A stretch of DNA of 64,000 nucleotides, from positions 92,585-156,584 of the forward strand of contig NZ_ATLO01000027.1 of NCBI RefSeq assembly GCF_000416235.1, in the 5' to 3' direction. The DNA comes from Pseudomonas sp. CFII64 (GTDB taxonomy: Bacteria > Pseudomonadota > Gammaproteobacteria > Pseudomonadales > Pseudomonadaceae). Position numbers and translations under genes: made by a program. A model generated the notes under the pieces. It was not told where the DNA came from, ran no database searches, and worked only from the letters and a program-made list of their open reading frames with translations. Positions 26,051 to 34,729 of the stretch are shown here, in pieces (positions within the stretch are counted from its first letter, which is position 1; every line of letters begins with the position of its first letter).

Positions 26051-27399
26051 TGGGTGCTCCGTTGCTGCAGCCAGTGCTCCAGATGGTGAATGTCGACGCC
26101 ACCGCGGCAAAAATCCGGGTCTTGCAGAATCTCGCGGTGCAGGGCGATGTTGGTGGAAATACCCTCCACGTAGAGTTCACTCAACGCCAGGCGCATACGT
26201 GCCATGGCTTCCTCACGAGTGGCGCCGTGGCTGATGACCTTGGCGATCATTGAGTCGTAATAAGGCGGCACCCGGTAGCCGGTGGTGACATGGGAATCGA
26301 CCCGCACACCAAATCCGCCCGGCACTTCCCAGCGGGTGATCTGGCCCGGAGTCGGCATGAATGTCAGCGAGTCCTCGGCATTGATCCGGCATTCCAGGGA
26401 ATGACCGTTGGCGACGATGTCGCTCTGGCGCAGCTCGAGACGTTCGCCTCGGGCCATGCGCAGCTGCTGTTGAACGATGTCGATGCCGGTTGTCATCTCG
26501 GTCACGGGGTGCTCGACCTGCAGACGGGTGTTCATTTCAATGAAGAAGAACTGACCGTCTTCAAAGAGGAACTCGAAGGTGCCGACGCCCCGGTAGGCGA
26601 TCTGCTGGCAAGCCTTGACGCAACGCGCTCCGACATGGGCGATCAGTTGCGGATCGATCCCGGGCGCGGGCGCCTCTTCCAGCACTTTCTGATGGCGGCG
26701 CTGCAACGAGCAATCGCGACTGCCCAGCCACACGGCGTTGCCGAACGCGTCGCACAGGACCTGAATTTCCACGTGTCGCGGGTGACCCAGGAATTTCTCG
26801 ATATAGAGCTCCGGGTTGCCGAACGCCAGACGGGCCTCTTCACGGGTCAGGGCGATCGCGGCCAACAGGTCTGCTTCGCGCTGGACCACGCGCATACCGC
26901 GACCGCCGCCACCGCCCGCCGCCTTGACGATTACCGGGTAACCGATTTCCTGCGCCACCGCCAGGATGGCTTGCGGATCGCTGGACATGCTGGAATCAGG
27001 GCCGGGAACGCAAGGTACGCCGGCTTCGCGCATGGCGCGTTTGGCGGCGACTTTGTCACCCATGGTGCGAATACAGGCGGCGCTGGGGCCAATGAACGTC
27101 AGGCCGGCATTCTCTATACGTTCGGCAAAGTCAGCACTTTCGGAAAGGAAACCGTAACCGGGATGGATCGCCTGGGCGCCGCTTATTTCTGCAGCGAAGA
27201 GCAGCGCGGTCTGGTTCAAGTAGCTTTGAGTGGGGGCGGCGGGTCCGATGCAAATCGCCTCATCGGCTTGTAAAACGTACTGCGCGTGACGATCGGCTTC
27301 GGAATAAACCACTACGGTTTTCAAGCCCAGGCCACGGCAGGCACGCTGGATACGCAAGGCAATTTCGCCACGGTTGGCGATCAGCACTTTTTCGAACAT
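26047..27399 (-). CDS. accC: biotin carboxylase subunit (AccC-like)
   Basis: ATP-grasp enzyme of 450 residues that carboxylates biotin on its carrier protein using bicarbonate and ATP. Visible blocks are [11 protein letters not shown] at the start, [15 protein letters not shown] (the Gly-rich ATP loop, about 159-173), [22 protein letters not shown] (about 285-306) and [14 protein letters not shown] [10 protein letters not shown]. It is a dedicated copy linked to pxpBC and not the housekeeping acc gene, which is usually beside accB and prmA. It lies 30 bp after accB and overlaps pxpB. Confidence 0.93.
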   Translation of the reverse strand: MFEKVLIANRGEIALRIQRACRGLGLKTVVVYSEADRHAQYVLQADEAICIGPAAPTQSYLNQTALLFAAEISGAQAIHPGYGFLSESADFAERIENAGLTFIGPSAACIRTMGDKVAAKRAMREAGVPCVPGPDSSMSSDPQAILAVAQEIGYPVIVKAAGGGGGRGMRVVQREADLLAAIALTREEARLAFGNPELYIEKFLGHPRHVEIQVLCDAFGNAVWLGSRDCSLQRRHQKVLEEAPAPGIDPQLIAHVGARCVKACQQIAYRGVGTFEFLFEDGQFFFIEMNTRLQVEHPVTEMTTGIDIVQQQLRMARGERLELRQSDIVANGHSLECRINAEDSLTFMPTPGQITRWEVPGGFGVRVDSHVTTGYRVPPYYDSMIAKVISHGATREEAMARMRLALSELYVEGISTNIALHREILQDPDFCRGGVDIHHLEHWLQQRSTQ

Positions 27400-27429
27400 T
27401 TGGATGCACCTAAAGAGTTCGGGTCGTGA

Positions 27430-27876
27430 TCAACCGAGACGGAACAAAGGTTGGCCTGCTTCGACCTCAATGCCCCCGGTGGCCAGAATCGCTTCCACGA
27501 CACCTGAATGCGGGGCCTTGAGCGGGTGGAACATTTTCATCGCTTCGATAATTGCCAGTGTCTGACCGGCCTCAACGTTATCGCCTACTGTGACAAAGGG
27601 TGCTTCTCCCGCCGCAGGCGTCAGATGCAGGACACCGTAGAGGCTGGCCTTGACCGCGTTGTCAGCGGTTGGAGGCATGACCGGTTTGGCGGCGGGGGTT
27701 GGTGCGTGGGTTGCCAGGCCTGGCTGCGCATTGGCGGGCAGCGATGGCGCTCGCGCCACAGCAGTGGCGCCCTCTTTGAACAGACGTATCGTGCTGTCGC
27801 CTTCTGTCAGGCTCAGTTCGATCAGGTCGGACTCAGCCAGCAAATCGATCAGTGCCTTGATGCGTTCTTGGTCCAT
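27430..27876 (-). CDS. accB: biotin carboxyl carrier protein (AccB-like)
   Basis: A 148-residue carrier with an N-terminal helical region, an Ala/Pro linker (about 40-75) and the biotinyl domain. The biotinylation motif EAMKM is intact with Lys114, followed by the expected PLKAPHSGVVEAILATGG. It is first in the accB-accC-pxpB-pxpC-BCCP-like-pxpA operon. AAGGGT precedes the ATG. Promoter and Nac-type box lie immediately upstream, extending into the end of the regulator gene. Confidence 0.94.
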   Translation of the reverse strand: MDQERIKALIDLLAESDLIELSLTEGDSTIRLFKEGATAVARAPSLPANAQPGLATHAPTPAAKPVMPPTADNAVKASLYGVLHLTPAAGEAPFVTVGDNVEAGQTLAIIEAMKMFHPLKAPHSGVVEAILATGGIEVEAGQPLFRLG

Positions 27877-27920
27877 ACCCTTGCTTCACCTTTGCCGCGT
27901 GTCGTATTGAATGGAGTTCA

Positions 27921-27949
27921 ATCTAACGAGGGCCGTTCGGGACCGCCAA
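27921..27949 (-). promoter_or_regulatory. predicted promoter of the acc-pxp operon
   Basis: Minus-strand TTGGCG (27949-27944) and TTAGAT (27926-27921) have a 17-base spacer. The layout repeats that of the dehydrogenase promoter at 23117-23145, including the shared GTCTTGG around the -35. Transcription would begin near 27914, about 40 bases before accB. Confidence 0.6.
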
Positions 27950-27987
27950 GACGGTTTGGCTGTGGGGTGATAAGGCTCGCTTATGAC
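27946..27987 (-). promoter_or_regulatory. Nac-type operator box B (before accB)
   Basis: The core ATAAGGCTCGCTTAT at 27970-27984 is an ATA-N9-TAT palindrome. The 42-base box matches box A (23142-23183) at 36 positions without gaps. It overlaps the stop codon of the LysR gene, so the last codons of that gene are also operator DNA. The core begins 94 bases upstream of the accB start. Confidence 0.78.
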
Positions 27988-28895
27988 GCAGAAGCGGTCT
28001 GATTGCGCATCTCTGCGATCAGCTCCAGAAGAATGGCCTTGACCGCCTGGGCCGGGACCGACAAAGGCAAATGGCCGGACAGGCACAGGGCCAGAGGTGC
28101 TTGTATGCCGGGTTCGACAATGTGCAGCATGCGCGCACCCGTGGCGGCCATCAGCACTCTGGCTGCTGATTCGGGGAGGATGGTTGAACCGAAGCGCTCG
28201 GCGACGGCTGCGGTAAGGGTCGCCGATGATTCCACCTCGGCCACCACATTGGCGCTCAGACCGATGCTGACGAAAGCTTCGTCCACCAGCTTGCGCATGA
28301 TGTTGTAAGGCCGAGGCAGGAGCATTGCCATGGGCGCCAGCTCGGCCAGGGATATTTCATCCCGCTCGCTCAGGTGGGCTTCGGCGCTGACCAGATACAG
28401 GTTTTCCCGCAGCAGCGGTACAAAACTCAGGCCATGGACTTCACGCCCGCCGTACAGAACCGCCATGTCCATGCGCCCGTTCATGATCAGTTCGCTGAGG
28501 GTGGTGCCGAAATTCTCGTTGAGGTAAAGCAGAATCCCCGGGTAGCGCTCGCGAACCCGACGCAAGAGCGGCAGCGACAAGGTCGAGGCTGCGGTGCCCG
28601 GTGCCAGGCCCACCGATACTTGACCGGACAGCGCATGGCCGGTGTCGTTGACGTCGCTGATGGCCTGTTCGCACTGACGCAATATGTGTTGGGCATGGCC
28701 GTAGAGCACCTTGCCCGCTTCGGTGGGCGTCACGCCGCGCTTGGTACGAATCAACAATTGCTGATGCAGTTCGGCTTCCAGCGTCGCCAACTGTTGGCTA
28801 AGGGCCGGCTGGGCAATATGCAAGACATCGGCGGCCTGCGTCAGGCTGCCGATATCGACGATTTTTACGAAGTACTTCAGGCGGCGAAGGTTCAA
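27981..28895 (-). CDS. LysR-family regulator, Nac-like
   Basis: A 304-residue transcription factor. The N-terminal winged helix-turn-helix (NLRRLKYFVKIVDIGSLTQAADVLHIAQPALSQQ) and the following QLLIRTKRGVTPTEAGKVLY are very close to enterobacterial Nac, the nitrogen assimilation control protein; the C-terminal two thirds is the usual effector domain. A TTG at 28895 gives the standard N-terminus; an in-frame ATG at 28952 would add 19 residues with no family counterpart. It sits between the operon it probably controls and a divergent aminotransferase gene. Nac needs no coinducer in enterobacteria; whether this one does is unknown. Confidence 0.88.
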   Translation of the reverse strand: MNLRRLKYFVKIVDIGSLTQAADVLHIAQPALSQQLATLEAELHQQLLIRTKRGVTPTEAGKVLYGHAQHILRQCEQAISDVNDTGHALSGQVSVGLAPGTAASTLSLPLLRRVRERYPGILLYLNENFGTTLSELIMNGRMDMAVLYGGREVHGLSFVPLLRENLYLVSAEAHLSERDEISLAELAPMAMLLPRPYNIMRKLVDEAFVSIGLSANVVAEVESSATLTAAVAERFGSTILPESAARVLMAATGARMLHIVEPGIQAPLALCLSGHLPLSVPAQAVKAILLELIAEMRNQTASAS

Positions 28896-28988
28896 AAGAC
28901 AGGACTCATGGATGAAATGGCATCCAGACGGGTTTAGCAAAAGGCAGGCCATGCAGCGCAATCGGTTTGAACGCTCAGCGATTGAGCT

Positions 28989-29003
28989 ATAAGCCTTTGT
29001 TAT
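28989..29003 (-). promoter_or_regulatory. Nac-type operator C (before the regulator gene)
   Basis: ATAAGCCTTTGTTAT fits ATA-N9-TAT and is followed by the same GAC as boxes A and B. It begins 94 bases upstream of the regulator's TTG start, exactly the distance of box B from accB. The flanks are less conserved and no good -35 follows, so autoregulation is a reasonable but weaker inference. Confidence 0.55.
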
Positions 29004-29094
29004 GACCAAAGGTGCCGTTGCGGGTTTTGCTTTGAGGCGGCGCAGTGAATCCTGATGCGTTCCATTTTGGTGCGTCGGTGTTCTGCAGGCTGTC

Positions 29095-29109
29095 ATAAGG
29101 ACTTCCTAT
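29095..29109 (+). promoter_or_regulatory. Nac-type operator D (before the aminotransferase gene)
   Basis: ATAAGGACTTCCTAT fits ATA-N9-TAT and is preceded by GTC as in the minus-strand boxes read toward their genes. Exactly 20 bases after it, at the same place as in boxes A and B, GTC is followed by TTAT at 29127-29133. This orients the site toward the plus-strand aminotransferase-MFS-porin genes. Confidence 0.6.
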
Positions 29110-29194
29110 TAGCCCAGAACGAAACTGTCTTATCTGCATGAGGATAGCGACTCGTAACGTAGTGCCTCGAATGTCACCTCCGAGGATTACGACC

Positions 29195-30403
29195 TTGAAC
29201 GCCTCCCGCATCGCCGCCCGCGTGCAACGCATCAAACCTTCGCCGAGCAGTGCCGCCGCCGACCGTGCCATTGAACTGCGCCGCCAGGGCAAGTCGATCA
29301 TCAATCTGGTAGTGGGTGAACCCGATTTTGATACGCCGCCGCACATCCGCCTGGCCGCGTGCGCCGCTATCGAGCGCGGCGAAACTCGCTATACCTCGAA
29401 CGCCGGCACGCTGGAGCTGCGCCAGGCCATCGTGGCCAAGCTGGCGCGGGAAAATGATCTGCAGTACTCGGCTGCCCAGGTCGTGGTGACCTGCGGGGCG
29501 AAGAGCGCGATTTTCAATGCCTTCGCGGCAACCCTGGGCGCGGGCGATGAGGTGCTGATCCCCGCGCCTTACTGGGTTTCTTACCCGGACATGGTGCTGG
29601 CGTGCGAAGGCGAGCCGGTGACCATCGCCTGCCCGGAAGAGAACGGCTTCAAGCTGACCGCAGAACAGCTGCGCGGCGCGATTACCGAGCGGACCCGCTG
29701 GTTGCTGCTCAATTCACCGAGCAATCCGACCGGCGCCAGTTACAGCGTGGATGAACTGCGTCGGTTGGCTGACGTGTTGCTGGAGTTTCCCCACGTACTG
29801 GTCATGACCGACGACATCTACGAGCATATTCGCTTTGAAGGTGCCGATAACGGCCACATTCTGGGGGTCGAGCCTGCGCTACGTGATCGCGTGCTGGTCA
29901 TCAATGGCGTTTCCAAGACCTATGCCATGACCGGCTGGCGTATTGGCTACGCTGCAGGCCCGGCGGACTTGATCAATGCCATGGCGACTTTGCAGTCGCA
30001 GTCGACCAGCAATGCGAGCTCGGTGGGCCAGGCCGCAGCGCTTGCGGCCTTGAGTGGCGACCAATCGTTTGTCAAAGAAAGCGTCGTGATCTACCAGCAG
30101 CGCCGCGATCGTTGCCTGGACCTGATCAACGGCATAGAAGGCCTGAGCTGCCTGAAACCCGATGGCGCGTTTTATCTGTATGTGAACTGCGGTGCATTGA
30201 TTGGCAAACGTACTCCGGCCGGGCAGGTCCTTGCGACCGACACCGATGTGGTGATGTATCTGCTGGAAAGTCAGGGCGTGGCAGTGGTCGCGGGTACGGC
30301 TTACGGCCTGGCACCGTTCTTTCGCATGTCGATTGCTACCGACCTGGAAACCCTTGAACAGGGCTGCAGCCGAATCGCCACCGCCGTTGCGGCCTTGGGC
30401 TGA
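29195..30403 (+). CDS. PLP-dependent aminotransferase, aspartate aminotransferase class I
   Basis: A 402-residue fold-type I aminotransferase. The pyridoxal lysine is in NGVSKTYAMTGWRIGYAAG, with VVGEPDFDTPPHIR near the N-terminus, NSPSNPTGASYS and the C-terminal FFRMSIATDLETLEQG carrying the carboxylate-binding Arg. The TTG at 29195 (GAGG 9 bases before it) gives the family's usual N-terminus and matches the predicted position of transcription start; ATG at 29171 lacks a ribosome site. The context suggests it removes or transfers the amino group of the compound handled by the acc-pxp operon. Confidence 0.9.
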   Translation: MNASRIAARVQRIKPSPSSAAADRAIELRRQGKSIINLVVGEPDFDTPPHIRLAACAAIERGETRYTSNAGTLELRQAIVAKLARENDLQYSAAQVVVTCGAKSAIFNAFAATLGAGDEVLIPAPYWVSYPDMVLACEGEPVTIACPEENGFKLTAEQLRGAITERTRWLLLNSPSNPTGASYSVDELRRLADVLLEFPHVLVMTDDIYEHIRFEGADNGHILGVEPALRDRVLVINGVSKTYAMTGWRIGYAAGPADLINAMATLQSQSTSNASSVGQAAALAALSGDQSFVKESVVIYQQRRDRCLDLINGIEGLSCLKPDGAFYLYVNCGALIGKRTPAGQVLATDTDVVMYLLESQGVAVVAGTAYGLAPFFRMSIATDLETLEQGCSRIATAVAALG

Positions 30404-30413
30404 GGCGTTGGTC

Positions 30414-31964
30414 ATGACGACTCAGGCGAGCGCGTTGAGCTTCAGGCAGGCGTTGCTGGCAATGCTCGGCATCTCGCTGGTGCTGATGTTGTCGGCCCTT
30501 GACCAGACGGTGATTGGCAATGCCTTGCCAAGCATCGTGGCCGAACTGCAAGGGTTTGAGCTCTACGCCTGGGTCGCCACGGGTTATCTGTTGACTTCAA
30601 TCGTGACCATTCCGGTATTCGGTCGGCTGGGTGATTACTACGGTCGCAAACCGTTTGTGCTGGCCGCGACCATCGTTTTCACACTGGCGTCACTGGTGTG
30701 TGCCCTGGCCAATGACATGTGGGTACTGGTCGTCGGCCGGGCATTGCAAGGGGTTGGTGGCGGAATGCTGATCGGCACCGCGTTCGCCTGCATTCCCGAG
30801 TTGTTTCCGGATACCCGGCAACGGCTGCGCTGGCAGATGATGCTCAGTGCGTTGTTCAGCGTGGTCAATGCCATCGGTCCTGGTCTGGGCGGTTACCTCA
30901 CCGGCGCGTATGGCTGGCGTTCGGTGTTCTACCTGAATCTGCCGTTGGGTTGCCTGGCGCTATTTTTCGCCTGGCGCTACTTGCCGCATTATCGGCCGGT
31001 GCAGGTGACCGGCATCCGCCTCGATTGGCCAGGCGCGCTGTTGATCGCCGTGGCGTTGGGCAGCCTGCAATTGGGCGCTGAGTGGATGGGCCATTCGAGC
31101 ACAGTGCTCAGCGCGACGCTGGGCTTGATTTGCGTCACAGCGGTATTGGCGTTATGGCACTGGGAACGTCGTTGCGCCTCGGCGCTTTTGCCGCCGGCGA
31201 TGTTTGCCATGTCCAGCCTGCGCATCCTGTTTGTGCTGTCGATGCTGGCCGGGGCGATCATGTTCACGCTGTTGTTTTACCTGCCACTGCTGTTGCAGGG
31301 CAGTTATGGGTATTCGCCTCAAGACGCCGGTTTGTTGATTACCCCTCTGGCGCTGAGCATCACCCTGGGCGCGATCGTCAACAGCCGTATCGTGACCCGG
31401 CTGCGCAACCCGAACTGGTTGCCACTGGCAGGTTTTCTGGCGCTGCTGCTGGCTTGTGCCGGTCTGGCCGTCGCAGGTCGTGGCGCGTCGTTTCACGCCT
31501 TGTTGCTGCTGATTTTGCTGGCGGGTGTGGGGTTGGGTTTCATCCTGCTCAACCTGACGGTATTCACCCAGACCCTGGCCGAACGGCAGTTTCTAGGTAT
31601 TGCCACGGCGCTGACCCAATCGCTGCGGCTGGTCGGCGGGTTGCTGGGCACTGCGGCCATGGGGGTTCTGGTCAATCTGTTGTACGTCTCCCAGCTGAGT
31701 CAGGCGTTTTTGGCACAAGGGCATGAACGTGCGATTGCTCGTTACATTGATCCACAGATTTTGCTGACATCGACGGTTGTCGATTCCGCCGAAACTCATG
31801 CGTTGCTGGAGTTGGCCCGTGGCGCGTTGGCCAATTCAGTAGGCGTAGGCCTGTTGATGTGCGCCGGCCTCGGCGTTATTGCCCTGTTGGTTTTATATCG
31901 CTTGCCTCCGGTAAGACTGGTCACTCTCCCGACGCTTGTTGCTCCCCAAAATAATAAGACTTAA
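30414..31964 (+). CDS. MFS transporter, DHA2 (14-helix) type
   Basis: A 516-residue integral membrane protein of the EmrB/QacA class. Motif C/A features include LDQTVIGNALPSIVAELQ in helix 1, GRLGDYYGRKPFVLAATIVF after helix 2, and GVGGGMLIGTAFACIPELF. The length and hydrophobic pattern fit 14 helices. It starts 10 bp after the aminotransferase stop, so they are cotranscribed. Members mostly expel drugs or metabolites by proton antiport; in this setting it could export a by-product or take up the substrate. Confidence 0.9.
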   Translation: MTTQASALSFRQALLAMLGISLVLMLSALDQTVIGNALPSIVAELQGFELYAWVATGYLLTSIVTIPVFGRLGDYYGRKPFVLAATIVFTLASLVCALANDMWVLVVGRALQGVGGGMLIGTAFACIPELFPDTRQRLRWQMMLSALFSVVNAIGPGLGGYLTGAYGWRSVFYLNLPLGCLALFFAWRYLPHYRPVQVTGIRLDWPGALLIAVALGSLQLGAEWMGHSSTVLSATLGLICVTAVLALWHWERRCASALLPPAMFAMSSLRILFVLSMLAGAIMFTLLFYLPLLLQGSYGYSPQDAGLLITPLALSITLGAIVNSRIVTRLRNPNWLPLAGFLALLLACAGLAVAGRGASFHALLLLILLAGVGLGFILLNLTVFTQTLAERQFLGIATALTQSLRLVGGLLGTAAMGVLVNLLYVSQLSQAFLAQGHERAIARYIDPQILLTSTVVDSAETHALLELARGALANSVGVGLLMCAGLGVIALLVLYRLPPVRLVTLPTLVAPQNNKT

Positions 31965-32016
31965 CTGCCCACTTCCGCACTGCTTACAACTCTAACTGAC
32001 AGTAAAGGATATTCCG

Positions 32017-33348
32017 ATGGAGCTCCTCAATCGTTCCCCGCGTGTGGTCGCTGGTATTTGCGGCATGGTCATGGCCCAGCAGGCATTCAGTGCCGGTTTC
32101 GTGGAAGACAGCAAGGCCAGTATTCTGGCCAGAAACTTCTTCAGTAATGCAGACAATCGCAGTGGCGCGGCAGATCCAAACTACACGCAAGAGTGGGGGC
32201 AGGGGTTTATTTTCGATTTCCGCTCCGGTTATACCCAAGGGGCTGTAGGTTTTGGTGTGGACGCGCTCGGTATGTTGGGTATTCGCCTGGATTCCGGTAA
32301 AGGTCGCCATTACAACCCGACGAGCACCGCATTCAACGGCAATGTTTTCCCCACGGACAGCGACGGCCGCGCCGTGGATGAGTTCGGCAGCGTCGGGCTG
32401 ACGGCCAAAGCCCTGATCTCCAAAACAGAGTTTCGTTACGGTACGCTGGTCCCGATGCTGCCAGTGGTAATGTCCACCGATCGTATGTTGCAACAGACCT
32501 TCAATGGGGGGCAGGTTCAATCCAAGGATATCGACAACTTCACGTTTACTCTGGGTCAGTTGGAACATGTAAAAGGTCGTGGATCAAGTAACCAGATGGG
32601 CATGTCGATTCCCGGCGCCAACAACGCAGTTACCGGTGAGTTTGTTAACAAGTTTTACTACGGCGGCGTGGACTACAAGCCGACCAAAGACTTGTTGCTG
32701 CAGTATTACTACGGCAACCTGGAAGACTTCTATAAGCAGAGTTTTCTGGGTCTGAAATATGACCTGCCAGTAGGACCCGGTACGTTGCGTTCTGATCTAC
32801 GTTACTTCGATAACAAATCAGACGGGGCCAACGGCAATGATCCAGCGTTCTACACCTTGGGTTATTACGGCAATGGCGTAACCAAGGGCAAGGTTGACAG
32901 CCGGTTGTCGAGCGCCTTTTTCACCTATATGGTCAGCGGTCACACCATTGGTGCCGGCTTCCAGCAGGTCAGCGGCGACAGCGATGCGGTCTGGCTGAAC
33001 CAGGGTGATGGATCCACCGCTTATTTCATGACCGAGTCGATGATCGGCAAATTCCAGCGTGCCGGTGAAAGCACCTGGCAGGTCCGTTATGGCTACGACT
33101 TTGCGCAGGTAGGCATTCCTGGCCTGAGCTTTTTGGGTATGTACGAAAGTGGTTCGAACATTCGTACGCCAACAGGCGATACAAAGGAGTGGGAACGCAA
33201 CCTGACCGTCAGCTATGTGGTGCAATCCGGTCCTCTGAAAAAGCTCAATGTTCAATTGCGCCACGCCTCGTTGCGCACGCAAGTCACTACCCAACGTGAC
33301 AGCGATGAACACCGTGTGATCGTGTCCTATCCGCTGGATATCCTCTGA
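32017..33348 (+). CDS. OprD-family outer-membrane porin
   Basis: A 443-residue outer-membrane channel. A signal peptide ends at about QQAFSA (residue 26), followed by GFVEDSKASILARNFFSNADNR, the usual OprD opening, and a long run of alternating amphipathic strands ending in HRVIVSYPLDIL. OprD channels admit amino acids, peptides or aromatic acids. It lies 52 bp after the MFS gene with AAAGGATAT before the ATG, and probably completes the uptake side of the catabolic island. Confidence 0.93.
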   Translation: MELLNRSPRVVAGICGMVMAQQAFSAGFVEDSKASILARNFFSNADNRSGAADPNYTQEWGQGFIFDFRSGYTQGAVGFGVDALGMLGIRLDSGKGRHYNPTSTAFNGNVFPTDSDGRAVDEFGSVGLTAKALISKTEFRYGTLVPMLPVVMSTDRMLQQTFNGGQVQSKDIDNFTFTLGQLEHVKGRGSSNQMGMSIPGANNAVTGEFVNKFYYGGVDYKPTKDLLLQYYYGNLEDFYKQSFLGLKYDLPVGPGTLRSDLRYFDNKSDGANGNDPAFYTLGYYGNGVTKGKVDSRLSSAFFTYMVSGHTIGAGFQQVSGDSDAVWLNQGDGSTAYFMTESMIGKFQRAGESTWQVRYGYDFAQVGIPGLSFLGMYESGSNIRTPTGDTKEWERNLTVSYVVQSGPLKKLNVQLRHASLRTQVTTQRDSDEHRVIVSYPLDIL

Positions 33349-33371
33349 TCCGCAGTGCCTGACGGCTGGGT

Positions 33372-33395
33372 GAGCGTCTTGAGGGCAAGACGCTC
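33372..33395 (+). terminator. strong stem-loop after the porin gene
   Basis: GAGCGTCTTG pairs perfectly with CAAGACGCTC around an AGGG loop. No T-run follows, so it is either a weak terminator or an mRNA-stabilising hairpin. The remaining gap to 33603 shows no further gene. Confidence 0.5.
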
Positions 33396-33603
33396 GCTAG
33401 CCACGATCTGGCAATCATTGACGCAATCACTGACCCAGATCATGTCCGGGCCGGACAGCTGCTGCTATACCTCAGGGTGCATTGATCGCCGCGTTGCGCT
33501 GCATCGGCGCTCAGGTTTGCTCAGGATTCCGTGGTCTCAGTGTCTGAGCCGTCACGAGTGAGCGATATCCCTAATGTCCGTCTTGATGGAAGGAGTGATA
33601 TCC

Positions 33604-34641
33604 GTGAAAGCTCTCGTCTACCAGGGGCCAGGAGAAAAATCCTGGGTCGATAAGACCGATCCCGTCATTGAAAAGCCCACTGACGCGGTGGTGCGTATCC
33701 TGCACACCACGATTTGTGGCACTGACTTGCATATCCTCAAGGGCGACGTTCCCGCTGTGACGCAGGGGCGAACCCTCGGGCATGAAGGCGTAGGCGTGAT
33801 CGAGGAAGTCGGTTCCGCCGTACGCAATTTCAAAAAAGGCGATCACGTGCTGATCTCCTGCGTCACCTCCTGCGGCAGCTGCCCCAACTGCAAGCGTCAG
33901 CTGTATTCCCATTGCGCCGATGGCGGCTGGATTCTCGGTCACTTGATCGATGGCACCCAGGCTGAACAGGTGCGCATCCCCCACGCGGACAACAGCCTGT
34001 ACCCGATTCCGGCAGGTGCCGACGAACAGGCGCTGGTGATGTTGAGCGATATCCTGCCCACCGGTTTTGAAATCGGCGTGCTGTCGGGCAAGGTCAAACC
34101 CGGCGATGCGGTGGTCATTGTCGGTGCCGGTCCGATCGGCATGGCGGCGCTGCTGACGGCGCAGTTTTACTCGCCCGGCAAGGTGATCATGGTCGATGTC
34201 GATGCCAACCGTCTGGCGGTGGCCATGCAGTTCGGCGCGACCCATATGCTCAATCCCGTCGAGGACGATGTGGCCGCCCGGATCTTCGAACTGACCGATG
34301 GCATTGGCGCCGACGTCGCCATTGAAGCCGTGGGCATCCCCGCATCGTTTGATACCTGTCAGCAAATCATTGCTCCCGGTGGACATATCGCCAACGTGGG
34401 CGTGCATGGCAAGAGTGTCGAGTTGCATCTGGAAAAACTCTGGATCCAGAACATCAATATCTCTACGGGGCTGGTCAATACCAACACCACGCCGATGCTG
34501 ATGAAGACCGTCCAGGCCGGGAAGATCGAGCCAGGCAAGCTCATCACGCACCGCTTCAAGCTTGAAGACATCCTTCAGGCATACGAGGTCTTTGGCAACG
34601 CTGCCAAAGAGAAGGCCATGAAGGTGTTGTTGTCTTCATAA
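33604..34641 (+). CDS. zinc-dependent alcohol dehydrogenase
   Basis: Medium-chain dehydrogenase of 345 residues. Catalytic zinc ligands are visible in TTICGTDLHI (Cys about 38) and GHEGVGVIEE (His-Glu about 60). The structural zinc site is CGSCPNCKRQLYSHC, with all four cysteines. The NAD loop is VVIVGAGPIGMAALL. The GTG at 33604 follows GGAGTGATATCC and gives the family's MKALVYQGPG start; in-frame ATGs at 33574 and 33586 are less likely. It resembles ADH enzymes used for short alcohols in Pseudomonas under low oxygen, but the substrate is not determined here. Confidence 0.9.
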   Translation: MKALVYQGPGEKSWVDKTDPVIEKPTDAVVRILHTTICGTDLHILKGDVPAVTQGRTLGHEGVGVIEEVGSAVRNFKKGDHVLISCVTSCGSCPNCKRQLYSHCADGGWILGHLIDGTQAEQVRIPHADNSLYPIPAGADEQALVMLSDILPTGFEIGVLSGKVKPGDAVVIVGAGPIGMAALLTAQFYSPGKVIMVDVDANRLAVAMQFGATHMLNPVEDDVAARIFELTDGIGADVAIEAVGIPASFDTCQQIIAPGGHIANVGVHGKSVELHLEKLWIQNINISTGLVNTNTTPMLMKTVQAGKIEPGKLITHRFKLEDILQAYEVFGNAAKEKAMKVLLSS

Positions 34642-34729
34642 ACCGGCGTTCAGCCCGCCTTGGCCATAGCGACTAACCGGTAACCGGTCTACGGACGTCC
34701 GTTGTTCATCGAGCACTAAGGAAAAGTGG

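Noticed and set aside
26290..27273. 327-codon open frame opposite accC
   Set aside because: Antisense to a well-conserved biotin carboxylase gene, with low-complexity composition and no recognisable domain.
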